DNA of 64,000 nucleotides, taken from NCBI GenBank assembly GCA_914767885.1, contig CAJZBQ010000040.1, positions 124,001 to 188,000 of the forward strand, in the 5' to 3' direction. The position numbers were made by a program, and so were the translations under genes. The stretch is from Blepharisma stoltei. Its lineage: Eukaryota > Ciliophora > Heterotrichea > Heterotrichida > Blepharismidae. The notes beneath the pieces are model-generated. The model saw only the letters and a program-made list of their open reading frames with translations. It was not told where the DNA came from and did not search any database. Within the stretch, counting starts at the first letter, position 1. Each line of letters begins with the position of its first letter. Of the stretch, positions 45,291-56,811 are shown one piece after another.

Positions 45291-48200
45291 TTATGCATTA
45301 TGTTTAATTAAAGCTAAAATCCTATCTAAAACTTCTCTATATTTTGTATGCCCAGACGCTAAATCAGTAACATTATAATTTTCAAAATTTTCAATAGGAA
45401 TTTCATAGTTTCCTATAGGTTTTTCAAATATAGAAAATGTATACAAAAGAGATAAAATTTTATCAGTTTTTGAATAGGTGTTAACCATTCTGCCAGACAC
45501 CACTGATCTACAAAGTACCCAATTTTCTATATTAAGAGGTGAAGCTATATAGATTAATGTGGAGGAGAGGAGAACAATCCGACCTCTTAGAGCGATTTTC
45601 TCAACACCTTTCAGGAAACACCCAGGTCGGGAAACCAAGCTGAGAAACAGGTCCGGCATCCTTGGTGTATATCGGGCGTGTGCTTCCCCGAGCAAATCCC
45701 TGGGATAAGGGCTTACTCCCGGCGATCCTTGGAAAGTCACGGTCAGCCAAGGTCGGTGGTTAGAGCGATAAGACTCCTCACAGACCCCCAAGACGGCAAG
45801 TGCCTAACACGATACTGGGAGTTGTCTCCCGGGAATCAACTCTTAAGGGCTTCAAGTTATAGAAATTTCCCTTAAATGGCGCAGTTTGCCCTTGATTTGC
45901 CCACTGAAAAAATTTTTTGGTTCGACCAGTACCATATGGTTTGGTCAAACCAAAAAAAATTTTCAGTGGGCAAATTAAGGGCAAACAGTGCCATCTATGG
46001 GGAAAATTCTATAGATGTCCATTGCTGTGCAAGACTCTTTTGTGGTGGAGGGACGGGGTGTCTGCCGGGTTCCCTTGAGGACGATGAGCATATATGGGCC
46101 CGTGCTGTGATGGCGAAGATTTAAAGTTAATTAATTAAAGAGGTGCAGCGCCACCTAAAAGTGTGACATCATGAATAATTTTTAAATTCATTTTGGCTAA
46201 TTCTAATAAGCATGAATAAATCACTCTCGTTCCTAATGAAAACCCAATTAAAGAAATGCAAGCATTTCCAAATACCTTATTTGCAATAAAATGAGCTAAA
46301 ATAATCCCAGTGATTTCCGCTTGTTTTGCAGACTGTTTGAATGAGTGGTTTTTTAATGCTTGTACTAATGGTAAAAACATCTGTGTAGGAAACATAGCAT
46401 ATCCTACAACTTTGGCTATTAAAGAAGGAAAATCCTTTTTGACTATGCTTATGATAAATAATACTGAAAAAATCTGACTAATAATATATATTTTTTTTCA
46501 TATACTCTAAAAGAGTATAAATCATTTTTTGTTTTCGAGTCCCATCTCAAAGCATAAGTTTGCCTTTGTCCTGGGGCATCTGATAGTAGCTGCCACGCAA
46601 TGTTCATTTCATCACCCTGTGATAGTCAGCCAGAAATTGCAATAGTGACGTGCAACGATGAATTTATATTGATACATTCAAATGCATAATCTTTTAATTC
46701 TCCATTTATCCCTTTATTTTTGTCAATAATTTTTTGATAAATGCTAAGAGCAGATGTATAAGCTTTTCTAGAAAAGGAGCTCTCATTGATTTCTTCTTTA
46801 TATTCTTCACCTATTCTTTCTAATTCAGGGTTTTTGTATTCAGAAGAGTTTAAATCGTTTATGACTTTTTGAGCATCTTCACGGACATCTATCATGCCTT
46901 GCATAAATTTCTGGTGATTCTTCATGACCCAGTTCATTTTGGCGACTGAGGTTTAAATAATTATATTTAAATGTGCCAAAATGGAGCTAGTATGAATGAA
47001 ATTTGTGCAAGGCATGATAATAGCTCGTGATTAAATCTTCAATAGTTGTGCTGGGCGCTTGGAAGATGCTGGGCTATCACTTGTTCTGCTGCTAAAATTA
47101 GTGTTCACTCAGTTTTTAAGCTAGATTTGCCAAGGATTTCTTCATATTTGTTTTGGAAAGAAATGTGAACGATTCTTCGAAGCCATTCTCTATTGATACT
47201 TGGATATAGGTCATTATATGATGAATCATACCCAGGTAAAATCGCTTTATAAGTGTTTGAAAAAATCAATAAAAGGCTTATAATTGTAAATAACCTTGCT
47301 GAAGGATCAGTTGAGGCTAGCCACCTTTCAGCGAAAATTTCAGGATCTGAATTTCTGTCAATAGCATTAATTTGGCGAAAAGCTTCAGGTGGGATATTTA
47401 AAAACATCAAAACTGTATCTAGAGTATTTCTAGTCTCTTCTAAACTGCTAGGATTAGCTAAAATTACTATATGCCCCATATGAATTCTTGATTCCTGGCT
47501 GCATCTTGAATTGTCAAATAGCCTTATAGCCCCACTTTTTAAGTCCTGAATTCCTGTCTGGCAAAAAATTTCGAAATTGTTTTCCAATTGTCTTATATAA
47601 TATTATGCTATTTTTTTAATAAAATCAAAATGCTAAAATTTATTTTACATACAGAGTCTGCACATTTTCTTAATTCCAAATATATAGATTATGAAGCTTT
47701 ATTTAAAAAATAAATAATAAAAAATATATGACTCCAAAAAATTATTCCATTGATTTTCTACAAAAACCTTTAATTTTTCTTGGCAATCTTTTATAAGCGC
47801 ATCAGGGATTTTCCCGACTTTTGAAGATATTTGTTTAATAGCTCCAAGCTGATATTCAGTTATTTCTCCTACTCTAAAATGTGTTTCTTTAGCAGTAAGT
47901 CCTTCACAGTCAATAAAAATCTTTCCTATTGCTTCTTTTGAGTTTTCCAATGCTGATGAAATATTTTTTTCAAGAATTTTGAAAACTTGGGGCTGTTTTT
48001 GTTTTCCTAAGTCTATCATTAAAAATTCTAATTTATTAAGAATTTCTTCTAGCTTGACAAATGGCCGTGCAGAATGGTTAGGAGGATAATAAAAATCTAA
48101 AGAGTTTGATATAGAATTTTTGTTTTGAAACGTGAGATTTTCAAGTGTGTCTAGAAATAGTATAGAAGAGGATATCCTCTGGGCATCAATTTCACTACTA

Positions 48201-48472
48201 GATTTTAAAACGAGCTCTTCAGACTGTTTAGAAAGCAATAAGTTTATACTTTCAGCATTTAGCTGTGACAGGTTATCTAAAGATCCTGCTTTTATTGACT
48301 GAAAAATTTCACTGTCGAGATCAGATTCTAACCCTTGAGATTTCATAAGTTCGACTATTTTGTCTTTTCAAAGCACTTCGAGCTCGACTTGATTTATAGG
48401 AAAAACCAAGTTTTTGCTTCATCTCATTATCTTTTTCAAAACTTTTTTAATTTTCGTTTTATCACTCACCAT
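45291..48472 (-). CDS. DUF726 / TMCO4-like alpha/beta hydrolase, copy A
   Basis: ATG at 48472 (MVSDKTKIKKVLKKIMRWSKNLVFP); 753 residues after removing four IESs. C-terminal hydrolase-like region with nucleophile elbow LIGFSLGTRVIY (GxSxG), KIIHDVTLLGG, NWVLCRSVVSGRMVNTYSKTDKIL, matching the TMCO4/Mil1-like DUF726 fold; the N-terminal two thirds is helical with hydrophobic stretches (LFTIISLLLIFSNTYKAIL). Role uncertain: the family includes membrane-associated lipase-like proteins. It is a tandem paralogue of the next gene. Confidence 0.8.
45552..46137 (-). mobile_element. IES: retroposon-like insert with nested foldback (586 bp)
   Basis: Flanked by copies of GCTKCACCTCTT(T)AAT (minus strand). 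The in-frame junction keeps part of both copies (PLYIASPLNIENW), where the paralogue has TPLILENW. A 120-bp foldback lies at 45876-45995. Confidence 0.65.
45876..45995. mobile_element. Foldback element, relative of 29597-29749
   Basis: ATGGCGCAGTTTGCCCTTG .. GGGCAAACAGTGCCAT with CCCACTGAAAAAATTTTTTG arms and centre GGTTCGACCAGTACCATATG. Confidence 0.75.
46446..46519. other. Short IES (74 bp)
   Basis: Removal joins WDSKTKNDL to VKKDFPSLIAKV, collinear with the paralogue. Confidence 0.8.
46892..47022. mobile_element. IES: foldback insert (131 bp)
   Basis: Arms ATCATGCCTTGCACAAATTT and AAATTTATGCAAGGCATGAT plus an inner CATTTTGGC/GCCAAAATG pair. Removal joins RFNHEL to DVREDAQKV; the paralogue reads RFNHNLFNVRDDAQKI without an insert. 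Confidence 0.8.
47600..47728. other. Short IES (129 bp)
   Basis: Edges share TATAT; removal joins NNFLESYI to RQLENNFEIF, collinear with the uninterrupted paralogue. Confidence 0.85.
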
Positions 48473-48520
48473 ATTCTTTATAATTCATCTATATATTTAT
48501 ATATATTTTTTATAATATAA

Positions 48521-51202
48521 CTATGCATTATATTTTATTAAAGTCAATATCCTATCTAAAACTTCTCTATAGTTTGAATGTCCTGAAGCGAAATCAGTGA
48601 CATTATAATTTTCAATATTTTCTATAGGAATTTCATGATTTCCTATTGGATAAATTAAAAAATGGCCTAGGCCTGGGCATGACCTTCCGGCGATGCAGCT
48701 TCGAGCCCATTTTTTTTAATTATATTCGGCAAGGTTTTGCTATTCTGGAAATGAGTAAAGATGCCAGGTCAGCAATTCTGCAAGACAGAGCCTTACCCAT
48801 GCTCAACGGCTGGGATGGATTTTACCTCATGGGGAAGGAAGACGCAAAGGTTGGAAAGGGCAAGCCCTGCACAGTCCCTAAAGACCAATCGGACAACTCG
48901 ATAGCATGAAACTGGGCGTTACGTCCCAGGCCGCGCATTCTCCCCTTTTTGCTGAGAGTCGGCCAGAAATCCATTTTTTTAGATTTTTCGTGCAGGCAAA
49001 CCTACGTGCTCAAGAGAAGTCGGTGACGTCACCTGGAGGTGCGCTGTGCGCTGGGCAGTCGTACCGGGAGACTGTGCTTTCAGATCCCTGCGTGTCAAGA
49101 GGTGGTGATGGGCCCCCGAATGCCTACCCTGTGGGGACGTTAAACATGATATTAATTTAAGTAAGATTCCCTATCGGTTTTTCAAATGTGGTGCAAGTAT
49201 AACAAATAGAAAGAATTTTATCAGTCTTCGAATAACAATTAATCAATCTTCCAGTCACCACTGATCTACAAAGTGCCCAATTTTCTAAAATTAAAGGAGT
49301 TGCGCCTCCTAAAAGTGTGACATCGTGAATTATTTTTAAATTCATTTTGGCTAGTTCTAATAAGCATGAATAAATAACTCTAGTTCCTAGTGAAAACCCT
49401 ATTAACGAGATGCAAGCATTTCCGAATAGCTTATCTGCTATAAAATGAGCTAAAATAATTCCAGTTTTTTCAGCTTGTTTTGCTGATTTTTTGAAGGTAT
49501 TGTTTTTCAAGCTTAGTATAAATGGAATAAGAAGCACTGGAATAAAAGCAGAACCTACAGCCTTAGCTAGCAAAGAAGGAACATCTTTTTTGGCTACCTC
49601 TTTTCTTGTTCTTGAGTCCCATCTTAAAGCATAAGTTTGATTTTGCCCTGTAGCTTCTGATAGCAGTTGCCATGCAATTTCCATTTCATCTCCTTGTGAA
49701 AGCCACCCAGAAATTGCTATTGTGATATGCAATGAAGGGTTAGGATTTATAAGCTCAAATGAATAATCTATTAATTTTTTCCTATGCTTGTCTTTTATTT
49801 TATGGTAAAGTTTCATAGGAGAACTTTTGACTTTTTTATGCTTAGAAGCATAGTGTTCTTCAAGGATTTTTTGAGCGTCATCGCGAACATTGAATAAATT
49901 ATGGTTAAATCTTCAGTTATTTGGGTGGGGATTTGGTAAAAGCTTAGCAATGGCGTGCTCTGCTGCTAAAACTAGTGTCCATTCTGTTTTTGGACAGCTT
50001 TTCCCAAACATTTCTTCATACTTGTTATTAAAAGAAACATGAATAATTCTTCGGAGCCATTCTCTATTTGCACCTGTATAAGGATCATTATATGTAAAAT
50101 CATAATCCGGCAAAATAGCTTTATAAGTATTCGAAAAAATCAATAAAAGACTAACAATTGTAAACAATCTTGATGAAGAGTCTGTTGATTTTAGCCAATT
50201 ATCTGCAAATGTCTCAGGATTCGTGTCTTTTGCAAGAGTATGAATTTGACGAAAGGCCTCTGGTGGTAAATCTAAAAATGTCAAAATTGTATCTAAGGTA
50301 GTTCTAGTCCCTTCTATGTTCCCAAAGCTAGTTAAATATACTATATTTCCCATGTATATTCTTGACTCTTGGCTGCATTTTGAATTGTCAAAGAGCCTTA
50401 ACCTCCCAGCTTGCAAATCTTGGATCCCAGTCTGGCAAAAAACTTCTAAATTAATTTCCAATTGTCTTATATACGACTCCAAAAATTCATTTCCACGCTT
50501 TTCCAAAAATTTTATGAGCTTTTTTTGTGATTTTTTTATCAAGTAAAAAGGAATTTTTCCAATCTCTGAATGAAAATTCCTGATAACTCCAAATTGTATT
50601 TCTGCAACTTCACCGATTTTAAAGTGGGTTTCTTTAACCGTAAGTCCTTCACATTCATTGAAAGCTTTTTCGATTGCTTCTTTTGGTTTTTCAATGGAAA
50701 TATCATTATGGAGAATTTCAAAAACCTGAGGCTGTTTCAGTTTTCCCATCTCAATCATTAGCTTTTCTAGTTTTTTAAGGAGTTTTTCTTCTTTAACAAA
50801 TGAGCGTGCAGGATGATTAATGCGAAAATAGACATCTATTGAGCTAGTAAGAGTGGCTTTGTTTACAATGGTGAGATCTTCGAGAGTGTCAAGGAATATG
50901 CTTGCAGAAGATATGTGCTGGGCGTCAATTTCTACGCTGGATTTATTTACTAGCTCTTCAGATTCCTTGACTAGTTCTGGGACTAAGCTTTCAGCATTTG
51001 TCTGAGATAAATTGTCTAATGAGCCGACTTTTAGTGCCTGAAAAATCTGATCATTTGGATCAGCATTTAATCCTTGTGAGCGCATAAATCCTGTTACTTG
51101 ATCCCTTCAAAGGTTTTCAAGCTCAACTTGATTCATAGGGAAAGCCAAAGTTTTGCTTCATTTCATGATCTTTTTTGAAACTTTTTCAATTTTTCTCTCC
51201 AT
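48521..51202 (-). CDS. DUF726 / TMCO4-like alpha/beta hydrolase, copy B
   Basis: ATG at 51202 (MERKIEKVSKKIMKWSKTLAFP); 717 residues with a single IES (48646-49173). Same layout as copy A: LWRDQVTGFMRSQGL start region, LFTIVSLLLIFSNTYKAIL, SGWLSQGDEMEIAWQLLSEATG, LIGFSLGTRVIYSCLLELAKM (GxSxG), NWALCRSVVTGRLINCYSKTD, ending ILTLIKYNA. Copy A starts 48 bp beyond its stop, so the pair is a recent tandem duplication. It serves as the uninterrupted control for the copy-A IESs. Confidence 0.85.
48646..49173 (+). mobile_element. IES: GC-rich retroposon-like insert (528 bp)
   Basis: Flanked by GATTYCCTATYGG; starts TTAAAAAATGGCCTAGG. Removal joins TTFEKPI to GNHEIPIENIEN; copy A has KPIGNYEIPIENFEN without an insert here. 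Confidence 0.85.
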
Positions 51203-51297
51203 ATTATTATTATTGCTTATGATAGCCTAATTTAATTAATTTGATATGCTGACATATTTAAAAATTTTCTCCAGATACTCTTTGCAATATTTATTAT

Positions 51298-54200
51298 TTA
51301 GCTTTTATAAAAGGCATTTTTCGCGATCATCAGAACTTCATTCGGGCTGTTTCTTATCATTTTTTTCGTTGATTTCATCACTAAGTTTGTATCCTCACAC
51401 GAGTAAATGCCTTTGATCCGATAGTCTTCAAACCAATATAAAAATGCGCCAGCGTAAAAATAAAATATTGTTTCAATTGTTTTCTTGTTTGCTTTTATAA
51501 GTTTGTTTAATTTTCGTTGTTTTACAGCTAAGACCACCAAGTTTGTAACTTCAAATGAGTACTTAATCCTCTTATTATATTTTTTTTTATCCCAAATCAA
51601 TTTTGATTTGTAATAAATCCATTTTTATTAAAAAATTCAATAGAAATTATACGAAAAAATTGGATTTTTGTAATGGGAATGAGTTAGCAAGCGGAAATTG
51701 GTGAGGAGGCTGCTGACTATAATTTAGCATTTCTTTTAAGCTTATATTAAAAAACGTCGCGAAAAAATACAAGTGAAATATACAAAGCCCAGATGCATCA
51801 TAATTAAAATTTGTGTTAAAAAACTGAGGACCAAGGCCAACTTCGCCCCAGTTTTCAGGATTTTCTGGTCAATCATTATTTCCTGTGACTTTTGAATAAT
51901 AGCTATGGAGAAGATTTAAATGGTAAGAGTTATTAGAGTTGAATTTTACCTCAGAAAAGGCAATGGTTTTTTCACAAAGCTCTTTTTCTTCATCATTTAT
52001 TCTGTTTTCTTATAAATTTTCACTAAAAAATTTAATTATCAAATTAATCCCAATTTATTATATTTTTTTATAATTCTTCTGAGCCTCTAAAACAGCATGT
52101 AAAAATATTTCTTATTGTGTATTGACTTGTCCACATATTTTTAGATGAAAATTGAGGCTTTAGGTCTAGGCTTTGAAAGACTTTGAGGGCCTCTTCAAAT
52201 GAAATCGGGACTATTTTATTTCCTTGGCTGATATCTGTTAGTAATTTAGGCTCAAAATTTTGATGCGTTTCAATTTGTTGAGAAGAAGAATTGCTTGAAA
52301 AATGAATTTCTATGTCATCTTCTAGCTCTTTTGATAAGATTTTGGTATAAATTTGACTCATATTGATTTTCTGGGTAGCAGAGATGGTTTTTTCTTTTGA
52401 TTCTTCAACATTTTTCTCCATTTTTACAGTTTCTTCTGGATTTTTTGGTGATTTTATGATTTCAGGCATAATTTCATCTTCAAACTCAATTTTTCTTTCA
52501 AAAATGTTGTTTTTCTTTTCAACCACAACTTCTACAGTCAATGATTCTGGCTTTTCAAATTTTGGTTTAATATTCGGCACTTTTTTACTCCAATTAAGTG
52601 TTGATTGTTCCCTTTCTTTTTCTGGCTTTATCACTGCTTTATTTTTCTCTTTTAAATTATCATCATTTTTTCTCTTTGTTTTTTGCAATATTTCATCACT
52701 AGAGCGGTTTAAGTCAGTTCGTTGAGTTATGCAAATATTTACCTCTTCAGTATCAAGTGATGATGCTGAGTGGGCTGATTTTGGAGATTCATTATTTTCA
52801 ATAATTATAGATTTTTTGTCCAGCTCGTAGCTTGAGTTCAGCTTATTTTTTCTGCCGTAAGAGCTCTTTTTCAAATGCAGAGGCGGAAGTGTCTTTTTGG
52901 AGCTTGGATCTCTTAGTGCTCCAGTGACCTTTTCGCTGCACATAATTTTTTCTACTGCATCAAGTAGCTCCTTAGAGCTTTCTACTTCTTCTTTAGGACT
53001 TTCATCTTTAATTAAAGCTTGGTTCTCCATAATTTCATCATATGACGATTTATTTTCTTCATCTTCATCAATAATTCTTGATGATTCTTCACTTTTATTA
53101 ATTTTATAGATTTCAGTTTTTTTTCTTGGAAGCTTTAGTCTAAGAGTATCAAATGAATCTTTTTCTGAAATATAGGGTTTTTCCCCTATATAGCCTGTAA
53201 GGGCTGTGGATTCTGACCGTAATCCTTTGGTTGGCGGAACCAACTCAGTACATTGGTCGGACAAACTCACTTGTTGGTTCCACCAACTAAAGGATTCCGG
53301 ACAGGATCCACAGCTCTTGCAGGGCTATATATGGGAAAACCCTATAATATCTCTGGAGGATTCTAGACTAATAGTAAGTGATGGATTCATCAAAAAATCA
53401 GGCGATTTTTCTATGATGCTTTCTTCGATACTTTCTTTTGATATAGCTATTTTAAGGATTTAATAAATTAACAATGAGATCTTGATATAATATTTTTTAT
53501 AAAAATCAGTAGTGGCTATTAGGAATAAAGTGCCAATTATTTATTTTTAGATATATTACTTCATAATTTTGAGGAAAATTTCTTTTAGGCTTTCATGGAG
53601 GAAGAGGAGGAATTAACAGCTGATGTGAAGCAGGGCGATAAAAAGACCTTGAAGATCTTCTTCTTGACAATAAAGGTGCATGATTCGGACTGCAAAATTC
53701 AGAAATTTCCATACTATTTGCTCTTTCTCTCCTCAGATCTCCTAAAAATTTCACACTTTTATCCAAGTTGCTTTCATTTAGATTTCTGTAAGAATTTTCA
53801 ATTTTTTCAGGTATGGGGATATTTTTAGAGCTGATGTTTCCATCGATGTTTTCTATTTCGTTATATTCATGCGTATTATTAAAATTTTCTCATTCAGAGT
53901 CACATAAATAAAATGGTGCCAATTTGGAAGGTAAGATTTTATCAATATCTATTTTAGCCTCGGATTGTGAAATTACTGGCTGGATCTCCAAGTCAAAATC
54001 TGGCTCTTGAGACACGGTTTTGGTAGGATTCTGAATGCTACTGCCAATACTCTCTGTTGTAAGAATTTTGGGCTGAAGCATAACACCTTTGCCAGAAATC
54101 ACGATAATTTCATTTGGGGAATTTCGTTCAGATTTTTTATTCAAGTTCGGCGATTCGGACATTATTGGTCCAAAATCGGCTTTTCCAGTGGCTTTATTTG

Positions 54201-54892
54201 TGTTGTATTCACTGTTCATATACATAAATATGGCGTGGCGAGCCAACCTGCTTCTCTTAAAACCTGTGCCAGACGGGATTCTGGGGACCTTGTGAAAGGG
54301 ATAGCAGCGTTCGGTAAGTGTATCAGGTCGAGTTTTACGTGGTCTGGTGGAGCACAATGTCGGCTGACCAACTGCAGGCTTACATCCAGGGCAAGATTTT
54401 ACCGCTAGGAGGGCAGAACCTGGAAGTGGAACAAGATCAGAGGGCATTCGTTGGCCAAGCGGGCATTTTCCAGCGTGATACAGGAGTTGCGCCCTGGGCT
54501 GCAAGTTTCATCGGGGCCAACACCCTAACCAGAAAATTCATTTTTTAATTTTCGGAAAAGGCAACCTCATCAGCGTGCCCAGCGTCTTTATCTCTGGGGA
54601 GCAAGTGCAAACCCTTCCGGAGTGAGCAGCACAAGCCTTAGGTTGTGTAATCAGACTGGCAAGCAAGGGAGTGATGCGAGACATGGGAGTAGTGCGAATC
54701 AAGGGACGTCAAAAGCAATAAGTGGACTGGAGCTTTTCTATAATAATTAATGAATGAATGGTATTCACTGTTCAACTTTTTGATACTGGTAGATCTTTTA
54801 TGAGAGTCCTCGAATGGTACCAATGCAGTAATCATATTTGGATTTTTAATATTCTGATCAAAAAGATATTCTGTTTCTAAGCCAGCATGCAT
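51298..54892 (-). CDS. ELMO-domain protein with long disordered N-terminus
   Basis: ATG at 54892 (MHAGLETEYLFDQN); about 861 residues after removing IESs 54208-54763, 53455-53587, 53173-53346, 52039-52072 and about 51590-51686 plus a 15-nt intron. The first ~630 residues are charged and Ser-rich (KKTLPPLHLKKSSYGRKNK and others), probably disordered. The C-terminal region matches the ELMO domain (EKTIAFSEVKF, DWPENPENWGEVGLGPQF, GLCIFHLYFF, SFEVTNLVVLAVK). ELMO/ELMOD proteins regulate Rac or Arf GTPases. The last two exon joins are the least certain part. Confidence 0.6.
51590..51686. other. IES (about 97 bp), inferred
   Basis: Contains in-frame stops; removal joins PHQFPLA to KKKYNKRIKYSFEV and makes the gene a multiple of three. 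TA choice ambiguous. Confidence 0.45.
52009..52023 (-). other. 15-nt intron in the ELMO gene
   Basis: GTGAAAATTTATAAG; removal together with the adjacent 34-bp IES joins FRGSEELIKFFK to NRINDEEKELCE. Confidence 0.5.
52039..52072. other. Very short IES (34 bp), inferred
   Basis: AT-rich with TA edges and stops. Needed to connect the ELMO region with the upstream exon; the alternative is two separate genes. Confidence 0.4.
53173..53346. mobile_element. IES: foldback element (174 bp)
   Basis: Long inverted arms: TATAGGGTTTTCCC ends, then GGGCTGTGGATTCTG, ATCCTTTGGTTGG and GGAACCAAC against their complements. Removal joins ESSRDI to ISEKDSFDTL. Confidence 0.8.
53455..53587. other. IES (133 bp)
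   Basis: Removal joins LIPPLPPWKP to KIAISKESIEES in frame. Confidence 0.6.
54208..54763 (+). mobile_element. IES: GC-rich retroposon-like insert (556 bp)
   Basis: Flanked by the exact 14-base repeat GTATTCACTGTTCA. Starts AAATATGGCGTGGCGAG, shares GGTGGAGCACAATGTCGGCT and ends GGAGCTTTTCTATAATA. Removal at the TA in the repeat joins KKLNSEY to NTNKATGKADF with the required one-base shift. Confidence 0.9.
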
Positions 54893-55228
54893 ATTTTATA
54901 CTCTGATATAATAAATTTGATGAAAATATCGCAAAGAAAGCTAATTTTCGATAAGCATAACAAAAATAATTCTCTATTGGATTTAATTTAAATTGAAATA
55001 TATTTTATGCTGCATTTTAAACATATTTTTCAAATTTTAAAACCCTGAAGATGGAAAATCAAGCTTAATCAGCAATTTTTTTAACTTTTTAAACAAACTG
55101 CTTGAAATTAATTCTAAGCTCCTCTATATTATTATTTGTTAGTTCCAATTAAAATGGATAAAATTTATTATGCAAAAATTTTTCTCGTATTTATTTGCTG
55201 TAACTATCAGCTTAATATAAATTTTTAT
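54893..55228. other. Intergenic, no feature seen
   Basis: AT-rich DNA between the start of the ELMO gene and the end of the TMEM115-like gene; no frame or repeat recognised. Confidence 0.4.
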
Positions 55229-56372
55229 TTATATTAATTCTTTTTCTTTAATACTTTCTTCTTGAAACTGTATGATATTTTCCTTATCAAAAGATTTTTC
55301 TTGATCCTGCTCATCTTTGCCTAATATGTAGCCTTGTTCAGAAATTTGCACTAAAGATGGAGCAGAAGGTGCAGTTTGTTGAAGATTAATTTGAGAATAA
55401 GCTAATTGGGTGCTCTGCTTAAAAATCGGCAGCTCTTCTTCTCCAGCCATAGCAACTTCAACAAAATTTGGAATTTTCTTTATTCCAATGAACAGAGCAG
55501 AGCTTTCAAGCCTAGTTGCAAGCTCATCAGAAATTAAAGTGAAATTTAAAAAGCCATATACATCTAAATATTTGTTACATAAATATCCAAAAATCAACCC
55601 AAAAATTAATTCCCAAAGAACTCCAAGCCAAGATAAAGCGGCAGTCATTACGAATGGGAAATATTTTGATTTTATCTGAATTGGGATAGATAAGAATTGG
55701 GAATTTGAGTCTGGGTCTTTGCTGCAGCTGATTACTGTCTCAAATATAATCATATGCCATACGCCAGCTATATGATAGCTTGATAGTCTTTGCAGATAAT
55801 ATATAGGAATATAAGATATTATGCTAAAAATAAGTGAAATTGATAAGCCAATAAGGCAGCTGTTTAGTGAAAAATATATGAAATATTTTACTGTTCCATA
55901 CTTACGCTCAGTCTTACAGGATAGTCATAGATAGGCTATCATCTCTATAGCGAAAAGCAAGATTTTAGTACTAGCATATGTAAATGTAAACAAGCGCCAC
56001 AGCTGAGTGCTTTTGACTGTGAGATGAGGAGTAGATATCAAAGAGTGGTCAATGTGTAAGTGAAACAGCACTAACCCAAATATTATTATTATTAGAAACA
56101 TACTTTAATAGGATATAAAATTTTTAATAATTTTTAATTTAGAAAAGACATTTATGGAGAAAAAGGACATTTGTATAAAGGAGCTTAAATATAATCTTGT
56201 TTTAATAAATTTTTGGGAAAAAATCACAAAGTTTTGTTTACTATTATAATTGGAGGATTAAGAGATAAACTCCTGCTGAAAAATAAAGAATAAGTCTTGT
56301 AAAAGCAGGCATCCTTCCCCACCAATTTTTTAAGCGGCCACGTGCATCTTGATTAGGATCTGAATAGAACAT
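55229..56372 (-). CDS. TMEM115-like rhomboid-fold membrane protein
   Basis: ATG at 56372 (MFYSDPNQDARGRLKNWWGRMPAFTR); 325 residues after removing a 166-bp IES. Several TM helices: FTRLILYFSAGVYLLIIIIFG, then STPHLTVKSTQLWRLFTFTY, ILLFAIEMIAYLWL, YFIYFSLNSCLIGLSISLIF, YFPFVMTAALSWLGVLW and IFGLIFGYLCNKYLDVYG, followed by a cytosolic Gln/Glu-rich tail. The QLWRLFTFTY and GYLCNKYLD features fit TMEM115/derlin-like rhomboid pseudoproteases of the Golgi or ER. No catalytic Ser/His pair of active rhomboids is visible. Confidence 0.6.
56095..56260. other. IES (166 bp)
   Basis: Removal joins FSAGVYLL to IIIIFGLVLFHLHID within the first TM region. Confidence 0.65.
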
Positions 56373-56444
56373 TTTTATTAAATTTTAAAAATTTATTAAT
56401 AAGCCTATATTCAGAGGGAACCAGATAAAAGCTATAAAATTTGC

Positions 56445-56787
56445 TAACTCCCTCTCATCCATGAGCGAACAAAAAATTGCTCACGGAGGGGTTAAAAATT
56501 TATATATAAATCTTATAGAAAATTTTTTTTTTTAAAATTTTAAAAAAAATTCAAATTTAAATAATTTTAAAGAAATATTAATTTCATTTGTAAAATTTAT
56601 GTTTTAAAATGCAAGCTGTTTAAAATTAAACAGAATTAGCAAGAAATTTCATTATAATAATTATGCTGATATATCAAAATAATTTTGTATAAAATTTTTA
56701 TATTAAATAATTTTTTTTTTTCTTTTAGTTTTTACCGAAAAATCTGAGATTTTTCCAATAGTTTTGTTTGCTCACAGAGGGGGTAGT
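56445..56787. mobile_element. MITE just upstream of the zinc-finger gene
   Basis: TAACTCCCTCTCATCCATGA left, GTTTGCTCACAGAGGGGGTA right, full internal order of the family. It ends about 25 bp before the ATG at 56812, so it lies in the 5' UTR or promoter. Confidence 0.8.
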
Positions 56788-56811
56788 AAGCACCCCTTTT
56801 ATAATTTAAAA

